Assembly: GCA_012861695.1 (NCBI GenBank)
Contig: JAAOOA010001121.1
Span: 1-64,000 of the forward strand
DNA: 64,000 nt
Direction: 5' to 3'
Origin: Trematomus loennbergii
Taxonomy: Eukaryota > Chordata > Actinopteri > Perciformes > Nototheniidae
The position numbers were made by a program, and so were the translations under genes. Every line of letters starts with the position of its first letter. Position 1 is the stretch's first letter. The notes beneath the pieces are model-generated. The model did not search any database and was not told the DNA's origin. It was given only the letters and a program-made list of their open reading frames with translations. Below, in pieces: positions 1 to 11,474 of the stretch.

Positions 1-557
1 TCAGCTACATGTTCACGTTCTGCTGCCGCAATAAGTCGGTTTCTCCAGTGTAATGATAATGCTAAGTAAGTATTGGTAATAATATGAACGTATGATGAAC
101 GTTAACCAGTAAACTTCAATAATCAACTCCAGCTCAACAAACCATATTGCAATATCTACGTTAACGTTATTTCTGGAACCATCTGGAAATGTGAGATTCA
201 TATTTTTCGGATACACAGATCTTATAGTGAGGTTAATCTCATATACAGTACGCTGGTCGTCTACACTACTGTGACGCTAGCTGTCTGCATCGTCGAGCAT
301 AGCTATTTTAAATTAACAATAACAATGCATACAGTTACCTAACTAGCAAACTAACTAATGTACAAGCATGACCTTATTTTACCAACCTCACGAGAAGCCT
401 TTTGTTCTACAGTATAATCCTTCTTAATGTTTTACACTTCTCTATTATGTTTTAACTTGTATGCTACGGATAGCATCGTTAGCACAGATTTAGCTTCGTT
501 TCGCTCGTTAGCTGAATAAAAGACCAGTAAGAAATAAAGTGCTTGAATTTCACTTAC
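1..557. other. Left-edge stretch, possible coding fragment, otherwise unassigned
   Basis: On the minus strand an open stretch at 13-216 could be a small exon, but I do not recognise its product and it lacks a convincing acceptor. The rest is AT-rich sequence with no recognised domain or repeat. It lies downstream of the candidate first exon at 558-639 and may be that gene's first intron. Confidence 0.2.
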
Positions 558-639
558 CGAAGAAACAGCATTCATGGACGGTCTGTTTGAACCGCAGAGC
601 CAAGTGCGATATTTCAATAAAGAATACTCCACCAGGCAT
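558..639 (-). CDS. Candidate first coding exon of an unidentified gene
   Basis: The minus strand has an ATG at 639 that opens a frame of 27 codons beginning MPGGVFFIEISHLALRF. The frame ends at a strong donor, GTAAGT, whose GT is at 556-557. The 120 bases upstream of the ATG are unique-looking sequence that could be a 5' UTR. I do not recognise the product and could not find a confident second exon in the 557 bases left in the window. A start codon, an uninterrupted frame and a consensus donor are what support it. A chance open frame is the alternative. Confidence 0.3.
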
Positions 640-799
640 CAACACAACAAACACGTCCGAGTAGCAGCCTGGAGCTAATGAAGCTAACGGAGCTAGCAGA
701 GAGACCACTAGCAGTTTGGTACTACCGTTTCATTACAATGACTTCCGTTACAGCAAGAATCCCCCTCACACACATAGGTGAAACACATGCACATTCCAT

Positions 800-1175
800 A
801 CTGAGAACCTTTCAGTAAAATGTTTTTCAGGAGTGTGTGTGTGTGAGGTTTTCAGTGAATGTGAGAGTATTTCAGTAGTATGTACTTGAGGTTCATTTAT
901 AGTTGCATGTGTGAGGTTTAATTTTCAGTTGTGTATGCAAGGTGTTCACTAGTGAATGTGAAAGTATTTCAATAGAGTGTGTGTGAGGTTAATTTTCAGT
1001 TGTGTGTGTGTGAGGTTAATTTTCAGTAGTGTATGTGCGAGGTGTTCAGTTGTGTGTGTGCAAGGCCAGATGTTTTCAGTAGTATGTGTGCGAGGTGTTC
1101 AGTAGTGAATGTGAGAGTATTTCAGTAGTGTTTGTGCAAGGCCAGATGTTTTCAGTAGTGTGTGTGCGAGGTGAG
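800..1175. repeat. GT-rich degenerate minisatellite
   Basis: Imperfect units of about 30-60 bases alternate phrases such as tttcagtagtgtgtgtgcga, gaggtgttcagt and gtgaatgtgagagtatttca. The units vary in length and order, so this is an old, diverged tandem array. There is no coding potential. Confidence 0.75.
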
Positions 1176-1183
1176 TTTGAATT

Positions 1184-1390
1184 TTAGGCAAATAACGCCT
1201 CCAGCAGGCATGTGCATGGAGGAGTTTGGGGAGCTGCGGGCCGCGTCAGACTCCACTGAACAGCTGGCTTTTTGAGGAGCTCGGCCAGATGATCCATGCC
1301 TTTAGAAACAAACATCCAGAAACCCAAAGCCACTACTGATAATATCACATAGGGAGGAAGAAGCTTATCGTACAGTATACACATAAACAT
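1184..1390 (-). CDS. Possible small membrane-protein ORF or terminal exon
   Basis: A 68-codon minus-strand frame encodes a hydrophobic segment near residues 10-30 (PPYVILSVVALGFWMFV) followed by a polar tail. An internal acceptor-like site (atattatcag) could make the second half a terminal exon ending at the stop near 1184. The ATG lies immediately beside the SINE that begins at about 1393, so a true upstream part could have been displaced. I do not recognise the protein, and a chance frame is possible. Confidence 0.2.
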   Translation of the reverse strand: MFMCILYDKLLPPYVILSVVALGFWMFVSKGMDHLAELLKKPAVQWSLTRPAAPQTPPCTCLLEALFA

Positions 1391-1392
1391 GT

Positions 1393-1594
1393 AGAGGCTG
1401 TGGCTCAGTGGATTATGTGCTGATCTTCAGATCAGGGGAGCACTGGTTCCATCCCCCTGCAGTCAGCATGTCGTTGTGTCCCTGAAGACACTTCAGCCCA
1501 GATTGCTCCTGTTTGGACTGCCCACAGTACTGAATGTATGTAAGTCGCTTTGGATAAAAGCGTCTAACAAGTGACATGTAATGTAATGCAATGA
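1393..1594 (+). mobile_element. tRNA-derived SINE (V-SINE-like) with L2-type 3' tail
   Basis: The head has a Pol III A box (tggctcagtgg, about 1401-1411) and a B box (ggttccatccc, about 1444-1454). A central block with gtcgttgtgtccctgaagac resembles the conserved V-SINE core. The tail carries a hairpin, cgcttt-ggata-aaagcg at 1546-1562. This GGATA-loop stem is known from L2-clade LINE 3' ends, where the LINE reverse transcriptase recognises it. The end decays into atgtaatgtaatg. Confidence 0.75.
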
Positions 1595-1606
1595 GGTTAC
1601 AGCACT

Positions 1607-2725
1607 TATAGTGGCAAGAAAAAGTGAACCCTACATTCATGTATGAATTTGTTCTCAAATACGGTCTGACCCTCACATAACTAACAATAATCAACAAAAC
1701 AATCCGTCTTTACTCACCAGCAAATTGTTTGGCTTGTCCATATTTAAAACATAATTCAAACATTCACAGTAGTTTTTAATCCCTAGACCTCAACAAACGC
1801 TAACTGAGGTAGGAGTTAGCAAACCGGACTTTGCTCTACTTTGACTTATAATAATCACTCTAACATTGTAATATGCTATTCACCAGAAGCATCGGCTGAT
1901 GAGAACCATGCCTCAGAAAAAAAAGATCTCAGATGACCTACGATCGAGAATTGTTGATTTGCATAAAGCTGGAAAGGGTTACAAAGTAATCTCCATAATT
2001 TAAGTTATATATCAAACAATATTTAGACACATTTTCTATAAAAGGAGCCAATCTAGTACTGTGGCTGAGCTCCCTAAGTGGGCGCCGAGCAAAGATGAGT
2101 TCAAAGGCACAATGCAGAATGAGATCAAAAAGAACCCCAGAGCATCAGCTGGAGGCTTAGGTGTCATTAGATCTGGTTACCATCTCTCTTCAAAAGTTTA
2201 TTATACGCAGAACATGGTACAGCAATAGGGACCATAGTAGGACACCACGGAGTGTCTGCAGAATAACACCACTGCGCACCTAAAGTTTGCCAACGAGCAC
2301 TTTAACACTGCACAACACTACTAGGAAAATGTTTTCTAGTCTAAATTAAGGTTGAATTAAAGGGAAAGAACATGCAGCACTACGCGTGGCGTGTCATGAT
2401 TTGGGCCTGGACAGCCTGCTATCATCAAGGAAAATGATCATTCTCAAGTTTTTCCTGATACCCTACAGGATAATGTCAGGGTAGATGCCCACCAGCTGAA
2501 GCTCAGCCGAGGTTGGGGGGTGCAGCAGGACATCACTCGAAATATAGAAGTCAATGTGATACAGAATGGCGTGTACTGCTGTTTTGTGTACTGCTATACT
2601 ACCTGCAGCCATGTCATTATTTTGTGGATATTGGAACAAAGGTACATGTAATTGGGAATGCACACTTTTTAATCAAGTATCCTTTGAGTTGTGAACAATT
2701 CATTCATAGATTTTTCCAATTTTAA
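1607..2725 (+). pseudogene. Degenerate Tc1/mariner transposon
   Basis: The left terminus reads tatagtggcaagaaaaagtg, as in fish Tc1 inverted repeats, and abuts a TA. A transposase N-terminus begins at ATG 1908-1910. After a one-base insertion in the following A-run it reads ISDDLRSRIVDLHKAGKGYK, the helix-turn-helix start of Tc1 transposases. Further pieces, around 2390-2560, are recognisable but full of stops and shifts. I could not find a right inverted repeat, so the right limit is approximate. The copy cannot be active. Confidence 0.7.
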
Positions 2726-2789
2726 AATACATCAATAGTTGAAAAATATGCAGGACTTCAAAATAAAAAATGAATAATAATAATAACTA

Positions 2790-4512
2790 GAGAATGCAAT
2801 TCCTGAAGAAATTGCTAGTGGGAATGCTTTATGCTGAAAAGCTGACGCTAAACTGCTATGCTGAAATGTAATGTGTAAGAAGAAAGTGAAGAATTTAGAT
2901 TGAAATGATACATGAACACTGGGGGCTTGAATGTGTGATGAGTGAAGAAAAGAAAGTAAAAAGGCTTGGAAAAGCAGCAGAATATTTGAACTGCAAACTT
3001 TTGAACTAACTTGATGGCGAATGATCTGTCGCCATGGCAACGGCATTTGATGACACCCCATAATACGCTTAGATGCGTTGATGGCTGCATTGTTACCAAA
3101 CCTGTGAAGTTTTGAGAAAACCGTGTTTCATGGCGAGCATTGTGTTGCCATGGCAACGGCATTTGAAGAAACCCCATAATTGACGTAGAGCTGTTGAGGG
3201 CTGGAGCGGTGATATACAAGCGAAGTTTGGGGGACGATCGGACCGTTTCCATTGGACTTACGGGCCGTCTCCACGGCAGCGTTAAAAAAATCTTGGAGGT
3301 GGGCGTATCTGAGGCTTGGGGATTTTTTTGCGATCAACCAATCACATGAATCTCCCGCCCGCGACATATGAAGCCAAAAAGCCCGAAGTAAACTGGATAT
3401 AAACTCCCCAAAACAGGCGAAAACATACCACTGTCTCTGCCACCTCCCTCCATGTCTGGCTCCTCCGGTTTATATCCCGGTAGGTCTGGTCATAAAGCAC
3501 CGGGTGATTGATTCGCTACCGCTAATTTCTCCTCCATGTTTTGGAATATGAGGAAATGACCTGCGGTATTTCTCTCCCAGCATACACGCCGTTTGATTGG
3601 CTAGAGCTTGAACTGTCAGATTTGCGTACACGGGATTTGATTGGCTGACGCTTCCTCCTCAGCTTCAAAAGTTGAACATTGTTCAACTTTGGATCTTGAA
3701 AATCCTGAGAATCTCCGCTCGCCTGCCCACAATGCATTTCGGCGAAAGCGAAAAAAAGTGACGTCACCCCATTCAAAGTGAATGGGCAGAAGCGTTTCAA
3801 GATTTTTTAACGCTGCCGTGGAGACGGCCCGTTACAGCGACATCGTGTTTCATGGCGAGTGGTCTGTCGCCATGGCAACGGCATTTGATGACACCCCATA
3901 ATACGCTTAGATGCGTTGATGGCTGCATCGTTACCAAACCTGTGAAGTTTGAAGAGAGAGAGAGAGTGTGAGTATGAAATGAATGTTAGAACTGATGTTG
4001 CGGCAGTACCCCGGTACCGGGGTCTCTCGGGCTTAACAGGTTAATGGAGATGGATGTTGAACGTTTTTGTCACTTCATGCCCTCAAGAGGCATTTTGTTT
4101 AATTATTTTTGCTTAATTATTTGTCATTTTTCAAGCTACGAGATGTTTTCCTACGTTTGTCATGAAAAATTATGTCTCAGGAATGTAGGGTTTGGGAATT
4201 ATGGCAGTTTTAAAAAATATATAAGATTTAAAAGTTGTGTTACACGAATAATGTCAGAAAGATGTGTAACATTTTAAAGTTGGAATGAGGTTTCTGAGTG
4301 AAAGTATGAATGAACAGTTAGCAGTTGAAGTCGCATGAAGATTGTTCAAGTCTGAAGATTTTCTCTCATTGACTTCAATGGTTAAAAATGTGATGAATTA
4401 TGGGATGTATCTCTGGAATTATGAAAGTTATGAATGATAAAAGTAATAGCCATCGATTCCCGACCGAGCTGAACGTTTTGATGTTTGAACGGAGTTTCTG
4501 CGATGTTGAATC
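2790..4512. repeat. Dispersed repeat, copy A (interrupted by two transposons)
   Basis: This matches 14940-17095 (copy B) in the block starting gagaatgcaattcctgaaga, in the block around catggcgagtggtctgtcgc, and in the block ending gtttgaacggagtttctgcg. Copy A lacks part of the centre of copy B. It is interrupted by a MITE at 3261-3831 and, at its right end, by the fold-back element at 4513-7537, after which the repeat resumes at about 7538-7590. The family is not identified. Confidence 0.7.
3261..3831. mobile_element. PIF/Harbinger-like MITE, copy 1 (571 bp)
   Basis: Terminal inverted repeats of about 32 bp start cgggccgtctccacggcagc. The element is flanked by TTA on both sides (3258-3260 and 3832-3834). 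A 3-bp TWA duplication is characteristic of PIF/Harbinger. Copy B of the host repeat gives a related empty site near 15590. A second copy lies at 58530-59097. There is no transposase, so it moves only in trans. The open frame inside (3522-3800, minus) recurs in the other copy but has no recognisable domain. Confidence 0.8.
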
Positions 4513-5284
4513 AACCTGGTCTCACCAGAATGCGTGACTCCACCACGACTCCTTAACACCGCAGTGCGTGGTGGAGTCACGAACTTTGCTACATTTACGT
4601 GTCTGCACCACGCAAACAACCCCAATGTAAAGTGAATGAGGCTCCTTTGTCGTGGTGCACACACGCATTTCTACAACGTCCCGCAGTGAGCTTTTATTCT
4701 ATAAAACGTTTTTAAAATCTACTTTATAGCTTGTAGTAACTCACGGGAGGCTTCTTTTATTTTATTTGTATTCATAATAATTTTTATTTTTCGTCAGAAT
4801 GTATTATGGTGCATTATTTACCAATTTTTGTTCTCAAAAAACAGTGCATTGTGTGTAATACAACTGTGATTTTTATTAAATGTTAGTTTTTAAGGAAGGC
4901 CAGAGCTTCAGCTGTGTCAAATAGATTGTTCCCTTTAGTTAACGTTATTTAAAAGATAATTATATTCCTATTTGATCATGTCCCCTTTATTGTATTACGG
5001 ACCCAGAGAGCATTCCCATTGGATAACGGAGGATTTTACACCCGGAAGTAAGTATTCTCCTTACTGTCGATTGATTTTATTTACAGTGATATCTGCACTA
5101 CTCATCAACTCAAAACACCAGATTATCCTTGTTAATTACACAACATTGATTGGTTTAAATTGTGTGCAATGCTTTTGTATTTTCCCCTTTCGATTCGGAG
5201 AAACAAATATTTTTTCTGAGTTTTGGATGGCAGAAGACACTACACAACCCAGAATCCTCAGCTATGGGACTACACCATGTGCTT

Positions 5285-5420
5285 AGAACGTGTCCTATTT
5301 TTACTCCACTACATTTATTTTAGTTACTTTACAGATTTGGATTAATGATGTGAAATATAAACAACCCTTAAATCAGACTTTAGTTACACCTGAGTAAAAT
5401 TCAGTGAAGGTGATTGTCAA
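5285..5420. repeat. Fragment of the acttttactcc repeat family
   Basis: The phrases actccactacat, gttactttacagat and gatgtgaaatata match the longer copies at about 39414-39914 and 48750-49250. It lies inside the spacer of the fold-back element. Confidence 0.55.
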
Positions 5421-6777
5421 GTGCCAACAATCAGGCGAGATATTTGGTAGTGGGTGCTTGAGAAGACTAAATATTTATCTGCAGATCCCTATAAAGTATA
5501 TTCATTACTCGTTATTCTCTACTAATAGTTAATTAAAAACTGTATATAATGGCTATTTTGCACATCCCTTTCAAGATTTCAAGATTTTCTAAGGTTTATT
5601 GACATATCATATACACAACTACGGTGTAGTTATGCAATGAATGAAAAACTTGGGTCACAGGTTCCTCAACAGTGCATTACAAGACATCTATCGATATCTG
5701 TGTACCTCCACCATTAAACATATTCTGCACATTTCTTATACTATCTACATACATCTTATAAGAGTATAATTAATATGTATAATATCAGTTAAAATAAGTG
5801 CTTCAACATAGTTAACATTGCAGGAAAGTTGATTGTCAAGTTCCAAAACAAACCATGCAATATATTAGACGTTAAGTACTTTGTCAGGCTTAATATCTGT
5901 AGATACCCCCAAAGCTTTTTTCTTATTTAAAAGAAGACCTTAACCTAAAGTATTCTTTAATGTTTAAATAAAGCCTTATTAGTTTGTCTGTTTTGCACAT
6001 CCTCCTATCAGGCACTAAACTGTTTTATTGTAGAGATCACTTACAGTATCTTCTTGATATTTTCTATTCTATATTATTTATATCATTGACCTTCCACTTT
6101 CCCACTATATTAAGAGTATGTACTCTTAATATTTAAATGTTTTCATCAAATATAACACATTCAAAAGTGCTTTACAAAAATGAAAGACATTAAGAAAAAG
6201 GCATTTTAAAACAGTCATTAAAAAGCAACACAATCTACCTGCATTGCAATTACTCTAAACGTGTAATAACGTGCTTTAACCAGTAGGAGGTGCGGGTTAA
6301 AAAGCTGTCAAGTTTACAGTGTTAACAAAATAAAATATACTGCTGTTTCTGGTTTAGTTTACGACGGATATATTCTGTTATTGTTTTGATATTTGTAACA
6401 CAAAAGCGATGTAAAAAACCCACAGCAACACAGAAAAGATGGTCTTAACATGACCCAGCGGTCTAGTAGTTAATAAAAAACAATAATATCAAAACAAATT
6501 ATTACTACTAACTTTATTGTGAAATTAAAACGAACGGTAAAAGAATAGTTTCCGGTCTATTCTGAGGCCCGATCTCTGTAGATAAATAAAGAACTACGAC
6601 AGATGTGTAATGTTTAATGCAGCCAAACCATTCATTACAATGCATTCATGTGATGACTTTCAAAGAGTAAAGCAAGCACTGCTGAATAAAGTATGATTTT
6701 CTTTTACGAAACGTTTTTTTTCATATGGAATGCAGTTGGAGGTCAACCAATCACAGAGCTTGAGGCAAAGCGGAACA
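5421..6777. other. Fold-back spacer, no gene seen
   Basis: AT-rich sequence with many stops on both strands. I see no transposase domain, RNA gene or further repeat that I can name. Confidence 0.4.
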
Positions 6778-7590
6778 ATAGCTGAGGATTCTGGGTAGTG
6801 TAGTGTCTTCGGCCATCCTAAACTCTGAACACATATTTGTTTCTCCGAATCGAAGGGGAAAATTACAAAAGCATTGCACACAATTTAAACCAATCAATGT
6901 TGTGTAATTAACAAGGATAATCTGGTGTTTTTGAGTCGATGAGTAGTGCAGATATCACTGTAAAATCAATCGACAGTAAGGAGAATACTTACTTCCGGGT
7001 GTAAAATCCTCCGTTATCCAATGGGAATGGACGCTCACATTGCTCTCTGGTCCGTAATACAATAAAGGGGACATGATCAAATAGGAATATAATTATCTTT
7101 TAAATAACGTTAACTAAAGGGAACAATCTATTTGACACAGCTGAAGCTCTGGCCTTCCTTAAAAACTAACTATTTAATAAAAATCACAGTTGTATTACAC
7201 ACAATGCACTGTTTTTTGAGAACAAAATTGTAATAATGCACCATAATACATTCTGACGAAAAATAAAAATTATTATGAATACAAATAAAATAAAAGAAGC
7301 CTCCCGTGAGTTACTACAAGCTATAAAGTAGATTTTAAAAACGTTTTATAGAATAAAAGCTCACTGCGGGACGTTGTAGAAATGCGTGTGTGCACCACGA
7401 CAAAGGAGCCTCATTCACTTTACATTGGGGTTGTTTGCGTGGTGCAGACACGTAAATGTAGCAAAGTTCGTGACTCCACCACGCACTGCGGTGTTAAGGA
7501 GTCGTGGTGGAGTCACGCATTCTGGTGAGACCAGGTTTGTGAATGCAGGAGGAGAAGAGGTGCAAAGTTCCGGCGGAATAATAATAATTT

Positions 7591-7981
7591 TGTCCATAGA
7601 AGAACATATAGCCACTAAATAAAAACATTTAATCTAGTAATCTCGTAATCTATTGACAGTCAGGTGGAACTGGTCTGGTCTATGTAGTGATGGCTCAGGA
7701 TTAAACTCCCTCTGTATCAGATTGGCACATTATCCTTTCCATCAAGGGGAATATCCAGAGATCCACTCTTTGTGAGGCGGGGTGAGCCTGTGGGGGGTGG
7801 TGGTAATGCACGCTGTCATAATTAAATAAAAGAGCAAGCCCTTGGAATCCCTTTCTCCCAAGAAAGGTGAAACGATCTGAAGCTAAACAGCGTGAGGACA
7901 GTAAAGGGAAAGGCTTTATCATAACGCCACATGTTTATCCAAGTCGAAAGGTTTTTTATTTTTAAAGGGTGATGCAGTATT
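7591..7981. other. Unassigned stretch
   Basis: No recognised gene. It follows the resumed end of repeat copy A, and a minus-strand open frame at 7701-7922 has no recognisable domain. Confidence 0.3.
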
Positions 7982-9964
7982 ATGGAGGTTATTCCCTATC
8001 TTTATTCAAGAGCGTGGTCTTTCAATTTCTTCCTCCTGTGTCCTCGTCCTTTCCGGTCACCTATGACCGCTTTTATACACCCGGTGCAGCTAAACCCCGC
8101 CACCAAGTGTCCAAAATAATATTGCAGTATAAATATAAATTAAATAAATTGACACGCCAACTACATCTATAAAATGGCTCCTACACACCGGCCCCTAATT
8201 GGCTTAAGTGTGAAACAAAAAACAATGACCAATAAATAAATAAGGAGCTATGTAAAATAAAAATGGTGTGTTCTATGTGTTGGCATTTAATCGTTAATGA
8301 TTTTTCAGTTTATTTTCTTCTCCCTTATTTTAAGGGTCACCATTCTTTGCTGTACTTTATGTCTCAGCCTCTTGGAGTAGACATATCCTGATTTGCAGTT
8401 CTTAGGTTGAAACAGTCGTGTTGCCATCCCGTCCAGCGCTGAGAGAACGCGTGGGTTATATTGTCATCCAACTCCAAGCCTTTTCTTATAGGGCTCATGC
8501 ATTAATGTGTTTTTCACCTCCGCGGAAAAGTGAGTTTTGTCATCTTCAGCAGTGTTCTTTATTGCAAAGTTTTGGTTAGAAGAATTAGCCTGTTTCATAT
8601 TACCATCAGGTCTGTCACTTGGATTCAGCCGGTGCCCGGATACCATAACAGCAGAATCGCAGATGAGCTGCTCGGTAACGTGTTTGTTGTTGGGCAACCC
8701 GGGATTTTCTTGTCTGAATGGCAAGTCGAGGCTGCAATGTTCATCAGTCATTTTCACAGAGTAATTCCTATTATCCAGGGATTTGACAACTTCTCTGGAT
8801 ATTTTCTCTGTTTTCTTGATGGATCTTTTGCTCGGGTTATTATTGTGTTGGTTGACCTGTAGATCCTCTGTGCTTACAATGGATACTTGATTTACAGCAG
8901 CAGCAGCAGCAGGGCAGTCATTCTTATCCCTGATGATGTTGTTTTTTCTCAGTGGACCATAGATGACCCACCCCAGTAGCGTATGGTGCATCTCCCTGGC
9001 TGTTGACTAGCTCCCAAGGTTCCAGTACCTTGGATGCATTTGTCCCAATGAGTAGATCAATTCCAGAGTTTATGGATTGAATCTTGATGTCTTTCAAGTA
9101 AGGCCTTTGTGTCAGGTCCTCTTGAACAGGAATGTTGTGATTGGAAACAGGCATGGTCTTGTGTGTGAACACATCAGGTAATTGGTTGAAATTGTCTTTG
9201 TCCAGACTAGATACTTTAAACTTGAAATATGATGACTGGTTGCCAGCTTCACTTGGTTTACTGTCCTCAGAAGAATATTTGTCTTTGTCCTTTAGTGTTC
9301 AGCCTTCGCATCAAGCTCTCCGTGCAAAAGGTAGATGAACTTCCAGGGTCCAAAAAGGCATACGTTTGCAACACTTTGTTCCCCTTGTGGCTCTTTACTT
9401 GTACTGGTATGATGGAGAAAATGGGATGATCATCTCCGGCCCAATATGACCACATATTTGAGGTGATTTAGAATGATGCGCTCGCAGCATGCCCAAAACC
9501 GGAAGCCCGCCGGCGGGGCAATCGGGCTTAAGAGGTTAATAAAGCCGTGGAGGGCGGGAGTTTATAAACCTGGTTAAAGAGTAACTGCCCTTACGGGACA
9601 CTCTAATAAGTAAAGCGAACGTGCCCGCAAGGAGACGACACTTCACCTGGCCTCCTATTGGTTGAGGGATTTTGAAATGGTTGTTGCACAAGAAATCTGA
9701 GAGCAGATATTTGACAGAAGCAGCCTGAGTGCGAGGAGAAGGTTTTAAACTGGAAAACAGGAAATCTGTGCAAGCAGCAATATATCTGAGTGCAAGCGTA
9801 CAGTTTGAGCAGAAGCAGAGAAAATCTAAGCGCAAGCAGGCGCTATTTGAGTGCGAGGACAGGGTTTGAGAGAAAGAAATACAAAATCTGAACGTGAAAT
9901 CAATAAATGATGCTCTTAAATTGAAAGACCACGCTCTTGAATAAAGATAGGGAATAACCTCCAT
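7982..9964 (-). mobile_element. BEL/Pao remnant region bounded by a 47-bp inverted repeat
   Basis: The 47-bp segment at 7982-8028 (starting atggaggttattccctatct) is repeated exactly in inverted orientation at 9918-9964. Between them, on the minus strand, lie broken pieces of a BEL/Pao polyprotein (about 9455 down to 8464). The stretch 9536-9917 is a separate repeat with phrases such as gagtgcgagga and gtgcaagca. The outer inverted pair is not a normal LTR arrangement, so this may be a BEL fragment caught inside another element. Confidence 0.5.
8464..9455 (-). pseudogene. BEL/Pao retrotransposon protease to pre-RT region, broken
   Basis: Reading right to left on the minus strand, 9455-9267 encodes an aspartic protease start with the active-site phrase AFLDPGSSSTFC. 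BEL/Pao proteases use DPGS-like motifs here. The frame 9172-8924 continues with IDLLIGTNASKVLEPWE, the second half of the protease. The frame 8991-8464 has LLGWVIYGPLR and later HCSLDLPFRQENPGLPNNK, the linker that precedes reverse transcriptase in BEL/Pao. The three pieces lie in different frames, and the polymerase itself is missing. The copy is dead. Confidence 0.75.
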
Positions 9965-10076
9965 ACAGTATGCTATTACTATATAAAACGAGGGTGGAGA
10001 TAATGAGTTCTATGAGAGAGATCAAACTTTCAGTAAGGACGGAGAACATTTTGTGTCTGACTTTCTGCTGTTTCAC

Positions 10077-10219
10077 CTTGAGCTGTCTGCGAACCCGCTC
10101 GATGAAGAACTTCCAGCAGTTTTCCCTTGAATCCATCAATCCCAAGCTGCGGACCTCTGGCCTCACGCTGCCAGTGATGCCTTCCACCTCGTCGTCTGGG
10201 AACAGGTCAAGAATCTCTC
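10077..10219 (-). CDS. dnah (9/11/17-type): Axonemal dynein heavy chain exon (end of AAA4 region)
   Basis: The 143-bp exon has an acceptor attcattcaag and a donor GTGAAA. It starts with two bases that complete a glycine codon, then 47 open codons: EILDLFPDDEVEG early on and DSRENCWKFFIERVRRQLK at the end. This matches the segment after the AAA4 P-loop in axonemal dynein heavy chains of the DNAH9/11/17 group, the outer-arm motors that drive ciliary beating. It is the most C-terminal exon of this gene visible here. The next expected segment (VVLCFSPVG-like) was not found to the left, where the BEL/Pao remnant lies. The frame is intact. Confidence 0.85.
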
Positions 10220-10519
10220 CTTGAATGAATAAAATAACCCACATTACCACCGGGAAGAACACCAAGCTTGTGGGAGCTAAAGTTGTGCGAAAGCTCTCCA
10301 GAGCGTTCTTATCTTCTGATCTGACACTGAGACTCTTTTATCTGCTGTTGGCAGCAGGGTTCATACAGAGGGTGTATGCTGGTGCAGAGATCTGCTGTAA
10401 GTGACGGGGTGGAGGGGGGACATGATACACAATTCAACTAATAAATAATATAAGTTATATTTGGACTACTATTGGCTGTGCATGCTATCATCACAATATT
10501 GCAGATCACACTTTACATT
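10220..10519. other. Dynein intron sequence
   Basis: This lies between the exon at 10077-10219 and a transposon. I looked here for the AAA4 P-loop exon and did not find it. Confidence 0.4.
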
Positions 10520-10523
10520 TTAA

Positions 10524-11470
10524 CCTGTTAAGCCCTGAGCCTGTTTTTCAGGTCTCAGGCTCGAAAATGACATTCCCAGAACAAATGACCATATCTTCCC
10601 TTCTAAAAGGGTTAAATTAATAATCTTTTTTCTCAAAGTAATGATAAAAGGGTTAGTAGACTAAAAGCTGTAGGAATCCAAAGTACAACATATAATAAGT
10701 ACCCTGTATCAAGATTGATGCAAAACAAGTGACATTTGACCTTTTTAGAGAGGTTTAGCCAAAAAGACTCCACCTCTGAGGTGATTTGGGTGGAAATGTT
10801 TTTTTTTCATATCTCTGGAACCCATTGGTCGATTTTGATGGTTGACACCTCTTTCTGACCGTTAGAGCCAATAGATCGAAGGGGGAGTCCCCCACACACA
10901 CTCATTGTGAAACAAAAAGGTGGGGGCTTTGCGCATGTAATTTTGCATTAGAGTGAAGCTACAGTCTAGCTCTGACATCTAGAAATGTAAAATCATGGAT
11001 TATCCGTCTGTTTGCTCATGGATTATCAGAAATCATTTCAAAGGGACACAGACACATTGGATTAACCTATGGATTAACTTCAGCAGCGGTTTTATCGTTT
11101 TAATGCCATTGAAGACCACTTTGGAGAGACTACAGAGCCAAGGTAAAAATGTTAGCATTTTTAGCTACCTAGCGTCACCTGTTTTGATGTCCGTTTTTGC
11201 TTATAACGTCGCCATTTCGTATAATTCAGTGATAATGAGGGTACCCATCGATTCTGTGTCACCTCACGATGTGAAACGATGTCATGGATGTAGAGAAAGA
11301 TAAACAATAAGGTTTTGTGAGTGATTTTCGGTGCAGTAATCTGTTAGCATTTTTCGCTCGTTGCTAATTCAGAGGCTCAGTGTTAGCATTGTGGGTTTTC
11401 TTTTTAAAAAAAAAAAATGATCAGTTAGATGAGTTTCTTCCCTTTACATGGATATAAAACATTCATAGTT
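10524..11470. mobile_element. TTAA-target element, truncated copy
   Basis: It begins TTAA plus cctgttaagccctgagcctg at 10520 and runs parallel to the copy at 58051-59776. It ends early, near cttccctttacatggatata at about 11440-11470, without the right terminus. It lies in a dynein intron. Confidence 0.7.
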
Positions 11471-11474
11471 TATT

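Larger units (their letters stand above)
4513..7537. mobile_element. Fold-back DNA element with arms of about 755 bp
   Basis: The left arm 4513-5265 and right arm 6778-7537 are near-identical inverted copies, from the outer end aacctggtctcaccag to the inner end near agaatcctcagctat. The outer end of each arm has its own small palindrome (gtgactccaccacg against cgtggtggagtcac). The spacer of about 1.5 kb (5266-6777) holds no transposase. The element sits inside a dispersed repeat whose uninterrupted relative is at about 16990. TSDs are not clear. The family is unknown. Confidence 0.8.

Noticed and set aside
1400..1454. Possible tRNA gene from the A and B boxes
   Set aside because: There is no tRNA fold or acceptor end; the boxes belong to a SINE head.
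9536..9964. A 142-codon minus-strand frame
   Set aside because: It covers a known-looking repeat with gagtgcga phrases and ends in the 47-bp inverted repeat; it has no protein domain.
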